Assembly: GCF_002283555.1 (NCBI RefSeq)
Contig: NZ_MVOI01000006.1
Location: 393,325 to 451,978, forward strand
Origin: Rubrivirga sp. SAORIC476
GTDB taxonomy: Bacteria > Bacteroidota > Rhodothermia > Rhodothermales > Rubricoccaceae
Direction: 5' to 3'
Length of the DNA stretch: 58,654 nt
The position numbers and the translations under genes are program-made. Each line of letters starts with the position of its first letter. The stretch's first letter is position 1. Under the pieces are notes generated by a model. That model was not told the origin of the DNA and made no database searches. It saw nothing but the letters and a program-made list of their open reading frames with translations. Of the stretch, positions 23,849 through 31,870 are shown piece by piece.

Positions 23849-24727
23849 TCAGGCGTCGCCAGCGGAAGTCGGAGGGGGGACGCTCTCACGCGCGGCGGGC
23901 GCCGGGGCTCCCTCCCGCCGTGAGTCCGGGCCGGGAGCGGCCGTGTGAACCAGCAGGCCGTACTTGCCTGCATAGGCGCTCGGTGCCTCCGCGCGGAGTT
24001 GCTCAAACGCCTCGCGGACCGGCCGACCGGGCTCCACGTCGTCCAGCACGATCAGCGCGCCGTCAGCGAGGTGCGGACGCAGCACATCGAGGTAGCGGAG
24101 CGCGGCGCCCGCCTCGTGGTGCCCATCCACGAACACGAGGTCGAACGGCCCCTCCGCCTCGGCGACGCCGGGCAGCGTCTCGGCGAACGGCCCGACCACC
24201 ACGCGCACGCGACACTCCGGGTCGTCGCTGACGCCGTGGCCGAGGCGGGCGAGGTGCCCCGCGGCCAGCGCGGCCAGCGCGGGCGCGCCCTCCAGCGTCA
24301 CCAGCCGCGTCTCGGGGCCTCCGTCGGCTTCGTTGAGCGCCAGCGCCGCCGCGAGGTGCGCCGCGCCGACACCCAGGTTGGTGCCGAGCTCCAGCACGCG
24401 CGCCGGGCGGAGCTCACGCGCGAGGCCGAACAGGAAGCGGCCCCAGGCGGCGCCCGTCGCCGCGCGCCTGTAGATGTCCGCCACCTTGCGGACGGGCGGC
24501 TTGTCGCCCCGCGTCCCTGCGCCGTAGTCCACGACTTCGACGGTGTCGGCCGACTGCCGGAGGCGTGTACGCAGGGCATCGATGGCGGCCTCGGCGGGGC
24601 GTTCGGCACGCTGCAGGCGGAGGCTCGCCGCCCGCGACAGCGCCGCGCCTGCGCGACCGGGCAGGCCCGACTGGCCCACGCGGAGGAGAGCCAGGCCAGC
24701 GCGAAGCGGGAGGATGGACGGGTGCAC
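23849..24727 (-). CDS. class I SAM-dependent methyltransferase
   Basis: A Rossmann-fold methyltransferase of the O-methyltransferase-like (Methyltransf_24) group, about 292 residues from the GTG at 24727. Motif I is ARVLELGTNLGVGAAHLA; LVTLEGAPALAALAAGHL binds the SAM ribose side; PFDLVFVDGHHEAG and LIVLDDVEPGRPVREA are the later core motifs. ATGs at 24796 and 24850 would lengthen the protein. The GTG is preferred because a TACTTTTC box ends 19 bases before it, the same spacing as other boxes here. It is the first gene of the sigma-factor operon; the substrate is unknown. Confidence 0.82.
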   Translation of the reverse strand: MHPSILPLRAGLALLRVGQSGLPGRAGAALSRAASLRLQRAERPAEAAIDALRTRLRQSADTVEVVDYGAGTRGDKPPVRKVADIYRRAATGAAWGRFLFGLARELRPARVLELGTNLGVGAAHLAAALALNEADGGPETRLVTLEGAPALAALAAGHLARLGHGVSDDPECRVRVVVGPFAETLPGVAEAEGPFDLVFVDGHHEAGAALRYLDVLRPHLADGALIVLDDVEPGRPVREAFEQLRAEAPSAYAGKYGLLVHTAAPGPDSRREGAPAPAARESVPPPTSAGDA

Positions 24728-24746
24728 GCAGTCGGGGGGAGAGGGC

Positions 24747-24754
24747 GAAAAGTA
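24747..24754 (-). promoter_or_regulatory. TACTTTTC promoter-like box for the methyltransferase-sigma operon
   Basis: Minus-strand TACTTTTC matches TAnnTTTG except for the last base and lies 19 bases before the chosen GTG start. It supports the shorter gene model. Confidence 0.45.
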
Positions 24755-24946
24755 CGGGGCGCCGAGGCGTGGGGGAAATCCCGGACTCGATTGCATAACG
24801 GAACGAGTGGCAGCGCGTTCGGTAGTGTGCCTGCCCCTCTCTCGGCCCATCTCTCTCAGAAGCCCGGTGAACCCGGACGCCCTCGGCGTCTCCCCTCGTG
24901 TTCGTCAGGGCGTCTTCGCTGCCTTCTGGTGGCTCGGCCATTCTTC

Positions 24947-24979
24947 GAAGCCCGGTCTCGCTCGTCGAGGCCGGGCTTC
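24947..24979 (-). terminator. hairpin terminator downstream of radA
   Basis: Nine-base perfect arms GAAGCCCGG/CCGGGCTTC with an inner pairing CTCG/CGAG, about 90 bases beyond the radA stop. In the plus direction it is followed by TCTCTGTGT. Confidence 0.6.
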
Positions 24980-25067
24980 TCTGTGTACAGGGATGGGCCG
25001 GCCGGACGAGGCTCATCGGGGCGCGGCTGTCGTCGGCCATGAGCCCGCGTCCCGACGCCAAAGCTTC

Positions 25068-26483
25068 TCAGCAGACGAGGTCGAGCGCCTCAGACAGGCG
25101 GCGGACCGGCAGGATCTCCAGGCCGGCCGGCACCTTCAAGCCCTTCGCGTTGGCCTTCGGGATCATCGCCCGCTCGAAGCCGAGCTGCTTGATCTCCGTC
25201 AACCGCGTCTCGATGCGGCTCACTGCCCGGATCTCGCCCCCGAGGCCAACTTCCCCGACGACGGCCGTTCCGGAGTCCAGCGGCACGTCCTTCAGCGACG
25301 ACGCGACCGCCAGCGCGACCGCGAGGTCCACGGCAGGTTCGTCGAGGCGGACGCCCCCGGCGACGTTGAGGAACACGTCGTTCTGCGAGAACCGGAGTCC
25401 CTCGCGCTTCTCCAGCACCGCCAGCAGCAGCTGGAGCCGCTTCGTGTCGAAGCCCGTCGAAGTGCGCTGCGGCGTGCCGTAGCTGGCGTTGGCGACCAGC
25501 GCCTGCACCTCCACCATGAGCGGGCGCGTCCCCTCCAGCGCGCACACGACGGCCGAGCCGGACGCCCCGAACTGGCGCTCCGAGAGAAACAGCGCGCTCG
25601 GGTTGCCGATCTCCTTGAGCCCGTGCTCGCGCATCTCGAACACGCCCAACTCGTTGGCGGCGCCGAAGCGGTTCTTGACCGCGCGCAGGATGCGGTAGGC
25701 GTGGTGCCGGTCGCCCTCGAAGTGGAGCACCGTGTCCACCATGTGCTCCAGCACGCGCGGCCCGGCGATGGAGCCCTGCTTGGTGACGTGGCCGATGAGG
25801 AACGTGGTTGTGGGCAGCGTCTTGGTCACGTCCAGTAGCGCCGCCGTCGACTCGCGGACCTGGGCCACGGAGCCCGGTGCGCTCGTCAGGTCCGGGCGGT
25901 AGACCGTCTGGATCGAGTCGACCACCATGAGGTCGGGCTGGAGATCCATGGCGGCGGCCAGGATGGCCTCGACGTTGGTCTCGGGGAAGAGGAACAGCCC
26001 GTCCGGGTCGATGCCCATGCGCTGGGCGCGGAGCTTGACCTGCTGGGCGCTCTCCTCGCCGGTGACGTAGAGCAGCGTGTGGCCGTCGAGCCCGCGCCCG
26101 AGCTCCGTCATCAGCGTCGATTTGCCGATGCCGGGGTCGCCGGCCACGAGCGTCAGGCTGCCGACCATCGCGCCGCCGCCGAGGACGCGGTCGAACTCCT
26201 TGAGGCCGGTCGGCAGGCGGTGGCGCTCGGAGACGGTCACGTCGCGGAGCCGCTGCGGCCGGGTGCTGCCGTAGGCCCCCGCCATCCGCGGCGCGCTGCC
26301 CCCGGCCGAGCCGCCGTCGCCGCCGACGGACCGGCCGCTGCGCATCACGGGGGCCTTGACGGCGGTCGGCACCGCTTCTTCGACGAGGGTGTTCCAGGCC
26401 TGGCAGCCGCCGCACTGGCCGGCCCAGCGGATCGAGCTGTGGCCGCAGTCCTGGCAGACGTACTGGGTCTTGGCTTTGGCCAT
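25068..26483 (-). CDS. radA: DNA repair protein RadA
   Basis: A 471-residue RecA-related ATPase that speeds branch migration during recombinational repair. The zinc finger CQDCG...CGGC uses Cys10, 13, 24 and 27. Walker A GDPGIGKST follows, then the RadA-specific KNRFG motif in VKNRFGAANELGVFEM, and a Lon-protease-like C-terminal domain (PAVDLAVALAVASSL). The ATG at 26483 gives the standard MAKAKTQYVCQDCGH start. Monocistronic; diverges from the Mla-type operon. Confidence 0.97.
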   Translation of the reverse strand: MAKAKTQYVCQDCGHSSIRWAGQCGGCQAWNTLVEEAVPTAVKAPVMRSGRSVGGDGGSAGGSAPRMAGAYGSTRPQRLRDVTVSERHRLPTGLKEFDRVLGGGAMVGSLTLVAGDPGIGKSTLMTELGRGLDGHTLLYVTGEESAQQVKLRAQRMGIDPDGLFLFPETNVEAILAAAMDLQPDLMVVDSIQTVYRPDLTSAPGSVAQVRESTAALLDVTKTLPTTTFLIGHVTKQGSIAGPRVLEHMVDTVLHFEGDRHHAYRILRAVKNRFGAANELGVFEMREHGLKEIGNPSALFLSERQFGASGSAVVCALEGTRPLMVEVQALVANASYGTPQRTSTGFDTKRLQLLLAVLEKREGLRFSQNDVFLNVAGGVRLDEPAVDLAVALAVASSLKDVPLDSGTAVVGEVGLGGEIRAVSRIETRLTEIKQLGFERAMIPKANAKGLKVPAGLEILPVRRLSEALDLVC

Positions 26484-26610
26484 AACGGGGAGGGGGCGGA
26501 GGTAGAGAGAGTCGGAGGTGCAGCGGAGAGCCCGCCCTCCATGACGTATCCCGACGCTCTCTGCAGTCGTGGAGAAACGAGGAGCGGACGCCCGGCGTCC
26601 GGAGGGCCCG

Positions 26611-26618
26611 TAGCTTGA
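26611..26618 (+). promoter_or_regulatory. TAGCTTGA promoter-like box for the Mla-type operon
   Basis: TAGCTTGA lies 50 bases before the permease ATG, in the divergent region with radA. It is a variant of the recurring TAGCTTCG box. Confidence 0.35.
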
Positions 26619-26668
26619 CCGAGGCGGGCCGGGCAAGATCGCCCCGGCCGCTGCCACCCGTTCGTCAC

Positions 26669-27478
26669 ATGGAAGTCCCCCCGCGCTTCGCCGACCGCCT
26701 CCGCGACGGCCTCGGTCCGCTCTGGCGGGTCCCCGAGGGCCTGCTCCAGGGGTTCGGCGCCTACGTCCTGCTCATCGCGCGGGCGTTCAACCTGCCGCGC
26801 GACCTGCGGCCGTCGCTCTACGCGCGCAACCTCGCCACCCAGATGGTGCAGGTGGGCATCGACTCGATCCCGATCGTGTCGTTGGCGACGGCGTTCTCGG
26901 GCGGCGTGGTGGTGGTGCAGGCCATCTACCAGCTGGAGAACCCGCTCCTGCCGCTCTCCATCGTGGGCACGTTCGCCGAGCAGTCGATCCTGCTGGAGCT
27001 GGGCACGCTGGTGACGGCCTTCGTGCTGTGCGGGCGCGTGGGCGCGCGGATCGCCGCCGAGCTGGGCACGATGCGCGTCAAGGAGCAGATCGACGCGCTG
27101 GAAGCGATGGGGCTCAACTCCCGGAGCTACCTCGTGGTGCCGCGCGTGCTCGCGGGCGTGCTCATGTTTCCCGTCCTGTACGTTGTCGCCGCGAGCGTCG
27201 GCATGGCGACCGGTGCGGCGGTGGCCGAGGCCTCAGGACTGCTGACCGTGCAGACGTTCTGGGAGGGCGCCCGGCTCTTCTTCCGCCCGTACGACGTGTT
27301 CTTCGGGCTCGTGAAGTCACTCGTGTTCGGCTTCGTGATCACCTCCATCGCGTGCTACACCGGCTACCAGGCCCAGGGCGGGGCCGAAGGCGTCGGAGAG
27401 GCGACGACGCGAGCGGCCGTGCTCGGCTGCGTCTGGGTCCTCTTCGCCGACTACGCCTGCGCCGCCGTTCTGCTGTGA
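26669..27478 (+). CDS. mlaE: MlaE-family lipid ABC transporter permease
   Basis: A 269-residue integral membrane permease of an MCE-type transporter that moves phospholipids between inner and outer membranes. Family hallmarks: MVQVGIDSIPIVSLATAFSG, VLCGRVGARIAAELGTMRV followed by KEQIDALEAMG, and VVPRVLAGVLMFPVLYVVA. Five or so helices are seen. The ATG at 26669 is chosen over upstream in-frame starts because residues before it have no family similarity. It is first in an operon with the ATPase and MCE-domain protein; no MlaB or MlaC gene follows. Confidence 0.92.
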   Translation: MEVPPRFADRLRDGLGPLWRVPEGLLQGFGAYVLLIARAFNLPRDLRPSLYARNLATQMVQVGIDSIPIVSLATAFSGGVVVVQAIYQLENPLLPLSIVGTFAEQSILLELGTLVTAFVLCGRVGARIAAELGTMRVKEQIDALEAMGLNSRSYLVVPRVLAGVLMFPVLYVVAASVGMATGAAVAEASGLLTVQTFWEGARLFFRPYDVFFGLVKSLVFGFVITSIACYTGYQAQGGAEGVGEATTRAAVLGCVWVLFADYACAAVLL

Positions 27479-27481
27479 GGG

Positions 27482-27517
27482 TCAGGGTTCGCGAGGACCC
27501 ACGCTCGCGAACCCTGA
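27482..27517. repeat. perfect hairpin between permease and ATPase genes
   Basis: Fourteen-base perfect arms (TCAGGGTTCGCGAG and complement) with an eight-base loop, then a second GAACCCTGAAC copy just after (27524-27534). It occupies nearly all of the 60-bp gap inside the operon. A similar GGGGTTCAGGGTTTGCGA occurs near 15384 after ettA. Confidence 0.7.
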
Positions 27518-27538
27518 ACCCCGAACCCTGAACTCGAT

Positions 27539-28294
27539 TTGATCCAGATCCGCGACCTCACCAAAGCCTTCGACGGCTCGCCCGTCCTCAAGGGCGTCGA
27601 CCTCGACGTGCCCGAAGGCGAGGTGACGTGCATCATCGGGCGGTCGGGCTCGGGCAAGAGCGTGCTCATGCGCCACATCATCGGGCTGCTCCGGCCCGAC
27701 ACGGGCCGCGTGCTGGTCGACGGCGCGCCGCTGGACGAGCTGACGTACTCGGAGCTCCGGCAGGTGCGGCGCAAGTTCGGCGTCCTGTTCCAGGGCGGCG
27801 CCCTGTTCGATTCGATGACGGCCCGCGAGAACGTCGAATTCCCGCTCCGCACGTTCACCGAGCTGTCGGCACAGGAGGTGCGCGACCGGGCGTCGGAGTG
27901 CCTGGAGCTGGTCGAGTTGCCGGACGCCGGGCCGAAGAAGCCCGCCGAGCTGTCGGGCGGCCAGCAGAAGCGCGTCGCGCTGGCCCGCGCCATCGCCATC
28001 GAGCCGAAGTACATCCTCTACGACGAGCCCACCTCCGGCCTCGACCCCGAGACCTCCAACACGATCGACGAGCTGATCCACCGCCTCGGCACCACGATGG
28101 GCACCACCAGCGTCGTCGTGACGCACGACATGCACTCGGTGCTGTCCATCGCCGACCGGATCGCGTTCGTCCACAACGGGACGATTCCCTGGACCGGCAC
28201 CGTCGACGACCTCCACCGGGCAACGGACCCCACGCTGCTGGCGTTCGTCCGCGCCAACGAGTACAAGATCGGCGCGCCGTCGCAGACCGCCTAG
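27539..28294 (+). CDS. mlaF: MlaF-family ABC transporter ATP-binding protein
   Basis: A 251-residue ATPase powering the MCE-type lipid transporter. Walker A GRSGSGKS (34-41), Q-loop FQGGALFDSMT (the GALF/D motif is typical of this subfamily), signature LSGGQQKR, Walker B YILYDEPTSGLD and switch His in VVVTHDM. The start is TTG, directly following the intra-operon hairpin; no other start is close. The gene follows the permease by 60 bp and precedes the MCE protein. Confidence 0.94.
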   Translation: MIQIRDLTKAFDGSPVLKGVDLDVPEGEVTCIIGRSGSGKSVLMRHIIGLLRPDTGRVLVDGAPLDELTYSELRQVRRKFGVLFQGGALFDSMTARENVEFPLRTFTELSAQEVRDRASECLELVELPDAGPKKPAELSGGQQKRVALARAIAIEPKYILYDEPTSGLDPETSNTIDELIHRLGTTMGTTSVVVTHDMHSVLSIADRIAFVHNGTIPWTGTVDDLHRATDPTLLAFVRANEYKIGAPSQTA

Positions 28295-28297
28295 CGA

Positions 28298-28334
28298 GTA
28301 GACCGTGGTGCGTGGGCCTCCTCCCACGCTCTAC
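28298..28334. repeat. hairpin between ATPase and MCE genes
   Basis: GCGTGGG/CCCACGC stem with a six-base loop (28310-28329), bracketed by GTAGA/TCTAC. Its sequences GTAGACCGTGG and GCTCTACGCCCC also occur in the hairpin at 2012-2072. It lies inside the Mla-type operon. Confidence 0.65.
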
Positions 28335-28355
28335 GCCCCCCGCCCCCCGCATTCC

Positions 28356-29390
28356 ATGACAAACGAAATCAAGGTCGCGCTGGCGATCCTCCTGTCGGCC
28401 GTCGCCATCTTCTTCGGCGTCCGGTTCCTGTCCGGGCAGTCGCTGTTCGGCGGCGGCTACGAGGTGGTGGCCATCTTCGACGACGCGCAGGGGCTGACGC
28501 CGGGCGCGCTGGTGCGGCTCAACGGGGTCCGCGTGGGCGACGTGCGGGCGGTGGACCTGGGGCCCGGCGCGCGGCAGGTGTTCGTGACGATGGCCATTGA
28601 CGGCGGCGTCGAGATCCCGCGCGGGTCGACGATCCAGACGGCGGGGCTGAGCGCGCTCGGCGAGGTCAACGTCGAGATCACGCCGCCCGTCGGCGCCGAC
28701 GCCGGCCGGCCGCTGGTCGCAGGCGACACCCTCCGGGCGACCTCGACGCCGGACATCTTCGACCTCATCGCGGGCGAGTCCAACAGCCTCACCGCCCGCG
28801 CCGACACCGCGCTCATCGGCGCCGTCAACACGTTCACGACGCTCGACGAGATCCTGCAGAACTCGGGTGGCGACATCCAGGCGGTCCTCTCACAGCTCCG
28901 CTTCCTGACGCAGGGCGCCACGCAGCTCATCATCGACGAGCGCTCGCGCATCGACCGGACCATCGGCTCGCTGGAGGCGGCGGCAGCGAACGCCTCGGCG
29001 GTGTCGGACCGCGTCGGGCGCAACGTCGAGGACCTCTCGATCACCGTCGGCAACGACGTGGTCGCGACGTCGGGCACGGTCCGCACCCTCGCCGAGACCA
29101 ACGCGGACTCGGTGACGGCGGCGGTCAACAACCTGTCGTCGGCCCTGCGGCGGGCGGACGGCCAGCTCCAGCAGCTCACGGCCCTGACGGCCACCCTGAC
29201 CGCGCTCACTGCCGACCTCGACTCGACGCTCAACTCGCCCAACGGCACGATGGGTCTCCTGCTCAACGACCCGACGCTCTACTACAACGCCAACGCAGCC
29301 GCGGCGGCGCTCCAGCAGATCCTTCAGGACCTCCAGGCCGACCCTGGCCGCTACCTCGGCGAGCTGGACGGCGTCGTGAAGGTGTTCTAG
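28356..29390 (+). CDS. mlaD: MCE (MlaD) domain protein, lipid-transport substrate binding
   Basis: A 344-residue protein with an N-terminal membrane anchor (VALAILLSAVAIFFGVRFL) and one MCE domain at about 33-112 (YEVVAIFDDAQGLTPGALVR, GEVNVEITPP). A long helical region with many Ala, Thr, Leu and Asn (about 130-330) follows; in related proteins such helices form a channel across the periplasm. It is the third gene of the Mla-type operon and would bind lipid between membranes. The ATG at 28356 follows CATTCC. Confidence 0.92.
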   Translation: MTNEIKVALAILLSAVAIFFGVRFLSGQSLFGGGYEVVAIFDDAQGLTPGALVRLNGVRVGDVRAVDLGPGARQVFVTMAIDGGVEIPRGSTIQTAGLSALGEVNVEITPPVGADAGRPLVAGDTLRATSTPDIFDLIAGESNSLTARADTALIGAVNTFTTLDEILQNSGGDIQAVLSQLRFLTQGATQLIIDERSRIDRTIGSLEAAAANASAVSDRVGRNVEDLSITVGNDVVATSGTVRTLAETNADSVTAAVNNLSSALRRADGQLQQLTALTATLTALTADLDSTLNSPNGTMGLLLNDPTLYYNANAAAAALQQILQDLQADPGRYLGELDGVVKVF

Positions 29391-29490
29391 GAGGCCGTAG
29401 CGAGCGGGGCGGGGCCTGTGGCGGCCGCCGCTGGCGCCGTCTGTCGCTCTGCCCCTCGCCGTCCCCCCTCCCGGTTCCTCCCTGAGAGCC

Positions 29491-30045
29491 ATGCCCACCT
29501 ACGCCGACGCCCTCGCCCTCTTCCACGTCTGGACCGAGACCGACAGCCTTCGGCGGCATGGCTACGCCGTCGAGGCGAGCATGGCGGAGATGGCGCGGCT
29601 CCGCGGCGGCGACGTGGAGGCGTGGCGCATGGCGGGCCTCCTCCACGACCTCGACTACGAGAAGCACCCGTCGCTGGACGAGCACCCGACCGTCGGCGTG
29701 GCCGAGCTGGCCCGCCTCGGGTACCCGGAGGACGTGCGGACGGCGATCCTGGGACACGCGCCGTACCTCGGCGTCCCCCGCGAGACCGACATGGCGAAGG
29801 CGCTGTTCGCCGTCGACGAGCTGTCCGGCTTCGTGACTGCCGTCGCGTTCGTCCGCCCCGACAAGCTCGACGGCATGACGCCGCGCTCGGTCAAGAAGAA
29901 GCTCAAGGACAAGCGGTTCGCGGCGGCAGTGTCGCGGGAGGACATCCGGCAGGGGGCCGACGAACTGGGCATCGGGCTGGACGAGCTGATCCAAATCGTG
30001 ATCGACGGCATGGCGCGTGAAGCCTCGCGCCTCGATCTGGCGTAG
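29491..30045 (+). CDS. HD-domain phosphohydrolase-like protein
   Basis: A 184-residue HD-superfamily protein. His-Asp pair in AGLLHDLDYEKHP, with supporting His23 (RRHGYAVEA), EHPTVGVAEL and ILGHAPYLGV before the final acidic residues FAVDELSGFV. This pattern matches the HDIG-type proteins acting on nucleotides or phosphoesters. It starts about 100 bp after the MCE gene and is about 25 bp before the DUF445 gene, so it may be read through from the Mla operon. The substrate is unknown. Confidence 0.85.
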   Translation: MPTYADALALFHVWTETDSLRRHGYAVEASMAEMARLRGGDVEAWRMAGLLHDLDYEKHPSLDEHPTVGVAELARLGYPEDVRTAILGHAPYLGVPRETDMAKALFAVDELSGFVTAVAFVRPDKLDGMTPRSVKKKLKDKRFAAAVSREDIRQGADELGIGLDELIQIVIDGMAREASRLDLA

Positions 30046-30070
30046 GCTTCCCGCGTCCCCCCTCTGCTCC

Positions 30071-31753
30071 GTGCCTGATTCCACCGGTCCCCGCCGCATC
30101 GTCCCCGTCCCCGGCCTGCTCGACATCGATGCGGTCGAGGACGCCAATGTCGCCGAGGCGTTCGACGAGGACGACCTCGACGAGGCGCCTCCCGCGCCGC
30201 GCGTCTCGGCCGCCGCGTCCGCGCACCCCTTCGCCGACGACCTCGACGAGGTGGCGGCCGGGCTCGCCGAGGCGGCCGACCCCGCTCCTGCCGATGCCGT
30301 GTCCGGCGCCCCCGACCCGCTCTCGCCGCCCGACCCGCCGCCGCTGACGAGCGAGGGCCCCTCCGCGCCCCAGGACGCCATGTCGGAGCCCGCGGACCTC
30401 GCGTCGGAGCCCGCGGACCTCGCGTCGGAGCCCGCGGACCTCGCGTCGGAGCCCGCGGACCTCGCGTCGGAGAGCGTGGACCTCGCGTCGGAGAGCGTGG
30501 ACCTTGCGTCGGAGCCCGCGGACCGCGCGTCGGAGAGCGCGACGCCCTTCCCCGAGTCCGTCGCGGAGGTCCCGCTGGTGGTCTCCGCCGACGCCGTCCA
30601 GCGCACCGCCGAGGTGGTGGCGACGGCGAAGGAGGCGACGGCCAGCCGGGGGCGCGAGTTGGCGCAACTGGTGGTGACCTACGGCAAGGCGCACCTGCCC
30701 GAGACGCCGGAGCGCGTGGTCGTGCCCGACGCCGGTCCGCCCCGGATGGTCGGCCGCATCGGCCAGCTGATCCCGGTGCTGTCGGTGATCCCGTGGGTGC
30801 TGGGCGCGCTGTTCGCGGTCAGCTTCTGGTGGGACTTCGACGGGATGGCGGTCGGGCTGTTCGGCCAGACGATCGCGGTGGAGGGGCTGCTGAAGGTGCT
30901 CACGGTGAGCGGCCTGATCGGCTTCGGGACCAACTGGCTGGCGATCACGATGCTGTTCCAGCCGCGCGAGAAGCGGGCCATCATCCCGCAGGGGCTGATC
31001 CCGGCGCAGCGCGAGCGCGTGATCTACCGGCTGAGCGAGGCCATCAGCCGCGAGCTGATCAACGCCGACATCATCAAGCAGAAGATCAAGGACAGCGGCG
31101 TGATCGGGCGGTACCGCGACCTGGCGCTCGGCGTGGTCCGCGGCGTGGTCGAGGACCCCGGCTTCCGGGCGGACCTGAAGGACCTCGCGCAGGCCTACGC
31201 GACCGAGGTGCTCGGCTCCGAGGCGGTCCGCCGCGAGGTGGCGAGGCTGGCCGTCGAGAAGGTGGAGGAGCAGGCCGGCAAGGGGCTCGGCGGGATGGCG
31301 CTGCGCCTGTACCGCACGTTCGCCGAGGACGACTTCCAGAAGCGGGTCGACCGCGCGCTGGACGAGTTGCCGGGCGCGGTGGCGCCGCTGCTGGACCGCA
31401 TCGACATGGCGCTCGATGCCGTCCCGGAGAAGGTCGAGGCGCGGGCGGACGAGATCGAGGAAGCGGCCACGACGGCCATCCTCTCGTTCGTGGAAGGCTT
31501 CGACGTGCGGACGATGATCGCGGAGCGCGCGCGGACCTTCGACGAGGGACAGCTGGAGGGGCTGTTGAAGTCGACCTCCAACGAGCAGCTCAACTACATC
31601 AAGTACCTGGGCGCCATCCTGGGTGTGTTCGGCGGGTTTGTGATCTGGCAGCCGATCGGGGCGCTGGTGCTGTTCGTGACGATCAGTTTGCTGCTGTGGG
31701 GCGTCGATGAGGCGCTGGTGCGGGCGCGGCGGCGGCGGGAGGCCGCTGCGTAG
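30071..31753 (+). CDS. DUF445 family membrane protein with heptad-repeat extension
   Basis: About 560 residues from a GTG at 30071. Residues 1-200 are acidic, Pro/Ala-rich and of low complexity, including seven copies of the heptad SEPADLA or SESVDLA (about 105-153). The conserved DUF445 part begins near 235: a helix (LIPVLSVIPWVLGALFAVSF), GLIGFGTNWLAITMLFQPRE, amphipathic helices, and a C-terminal helix pair with GAILGVFGGFVIW. The protein is predicted to be membrane-bound at both ends with a large internal helical domain. Function of the family is unknown. The long N-terminal extension is not typical for DUF445. Confidence 0.85.
   Translation: MPDSTGPRRIVPVPGLLDIDAVEDANVAEAFDEDDLDEAPPAPRVSAAASAHPFADDLDEVAAGLAEAADPAPADAVSGAPDPLSPPDPPPLTSEGPSAPQDAMSEPADLASEPADLASEPADLASEPADLASESVDLASESVDLASEPADRASESATPFPESVAEVPLVVSADAVQRTAEVVATAKEATASRGRELAQLVVTYGKAHLPETPERVVVPDAGPPRMVGRIGQLIPVLSVIPWVLGALFAVSFWWDFDGMAVGLFGQTIAVEGLLKVLTVSGLIGFGTNWLAITMLFQPREKRAIIPQGLIPAQRERVIYRLSEAISRELINADIIKQKIKDSGVIGRYRDLALGVVRGVVEDPGFRADLKDLAQAYATEVLGSEAVRREVARLAVEKVEEQAGKGLGGMALRLYRTFAEDDFQKRVDRALDELPGAVAPLLDRIDMALDAVPEKVEARADEIEEAATTAILSFVEGFDVRTMIAERARTFDEGQLEGLLKSTSNEQLNYIKYLGAILGVFGGFVIWQPIGALVLFVTISLLLWGVDEALVRARRRREAAA
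30383..30541 (+). repeat. 21-bp tandem repeat within the DUF445 gene
   Basis: Seven full 21-bp units plus a partial one, in frame, starting at 30383. The first four are base-for-base identical (TCGGAGCCCGCGGACCTCGC plus G); the later ones alternate CCCGCG with AGCGTG. Perfect identity suggests recent copy-number change. Confidence 0.95.
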
Positions 31754-31870
31754 GGGCGCGCCGTGGCGTGCCCACAGGCCATCGCGGTCGACCCCGGGCG
31801 TGCCACCAGCACGCTCCTCCGGCAGCGTCCAGGTCGGCGGCGGAGACACCGAGGCGGGCGGACCTGCGGG

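Larger units (their letters stand above)
24728..25067. other. 340-bp non-coding stretch between radA and the methyltransferase operon
   Basis: Contains the likely promoter of the methyltransferase-sigma operon (24747-24754) and a radA terminator hairpin (24947-24979). If the methyltransferase starts further upstream the stretch shrinks. No other gene is supported. Confidence 0.55.

Noticed and set aside
27482-27534. Telomere-like or origin repeat (GAACCCTGAACCCC)
   Set aside because: Only two or three copies inside an operon gap, explained by a hairpin.
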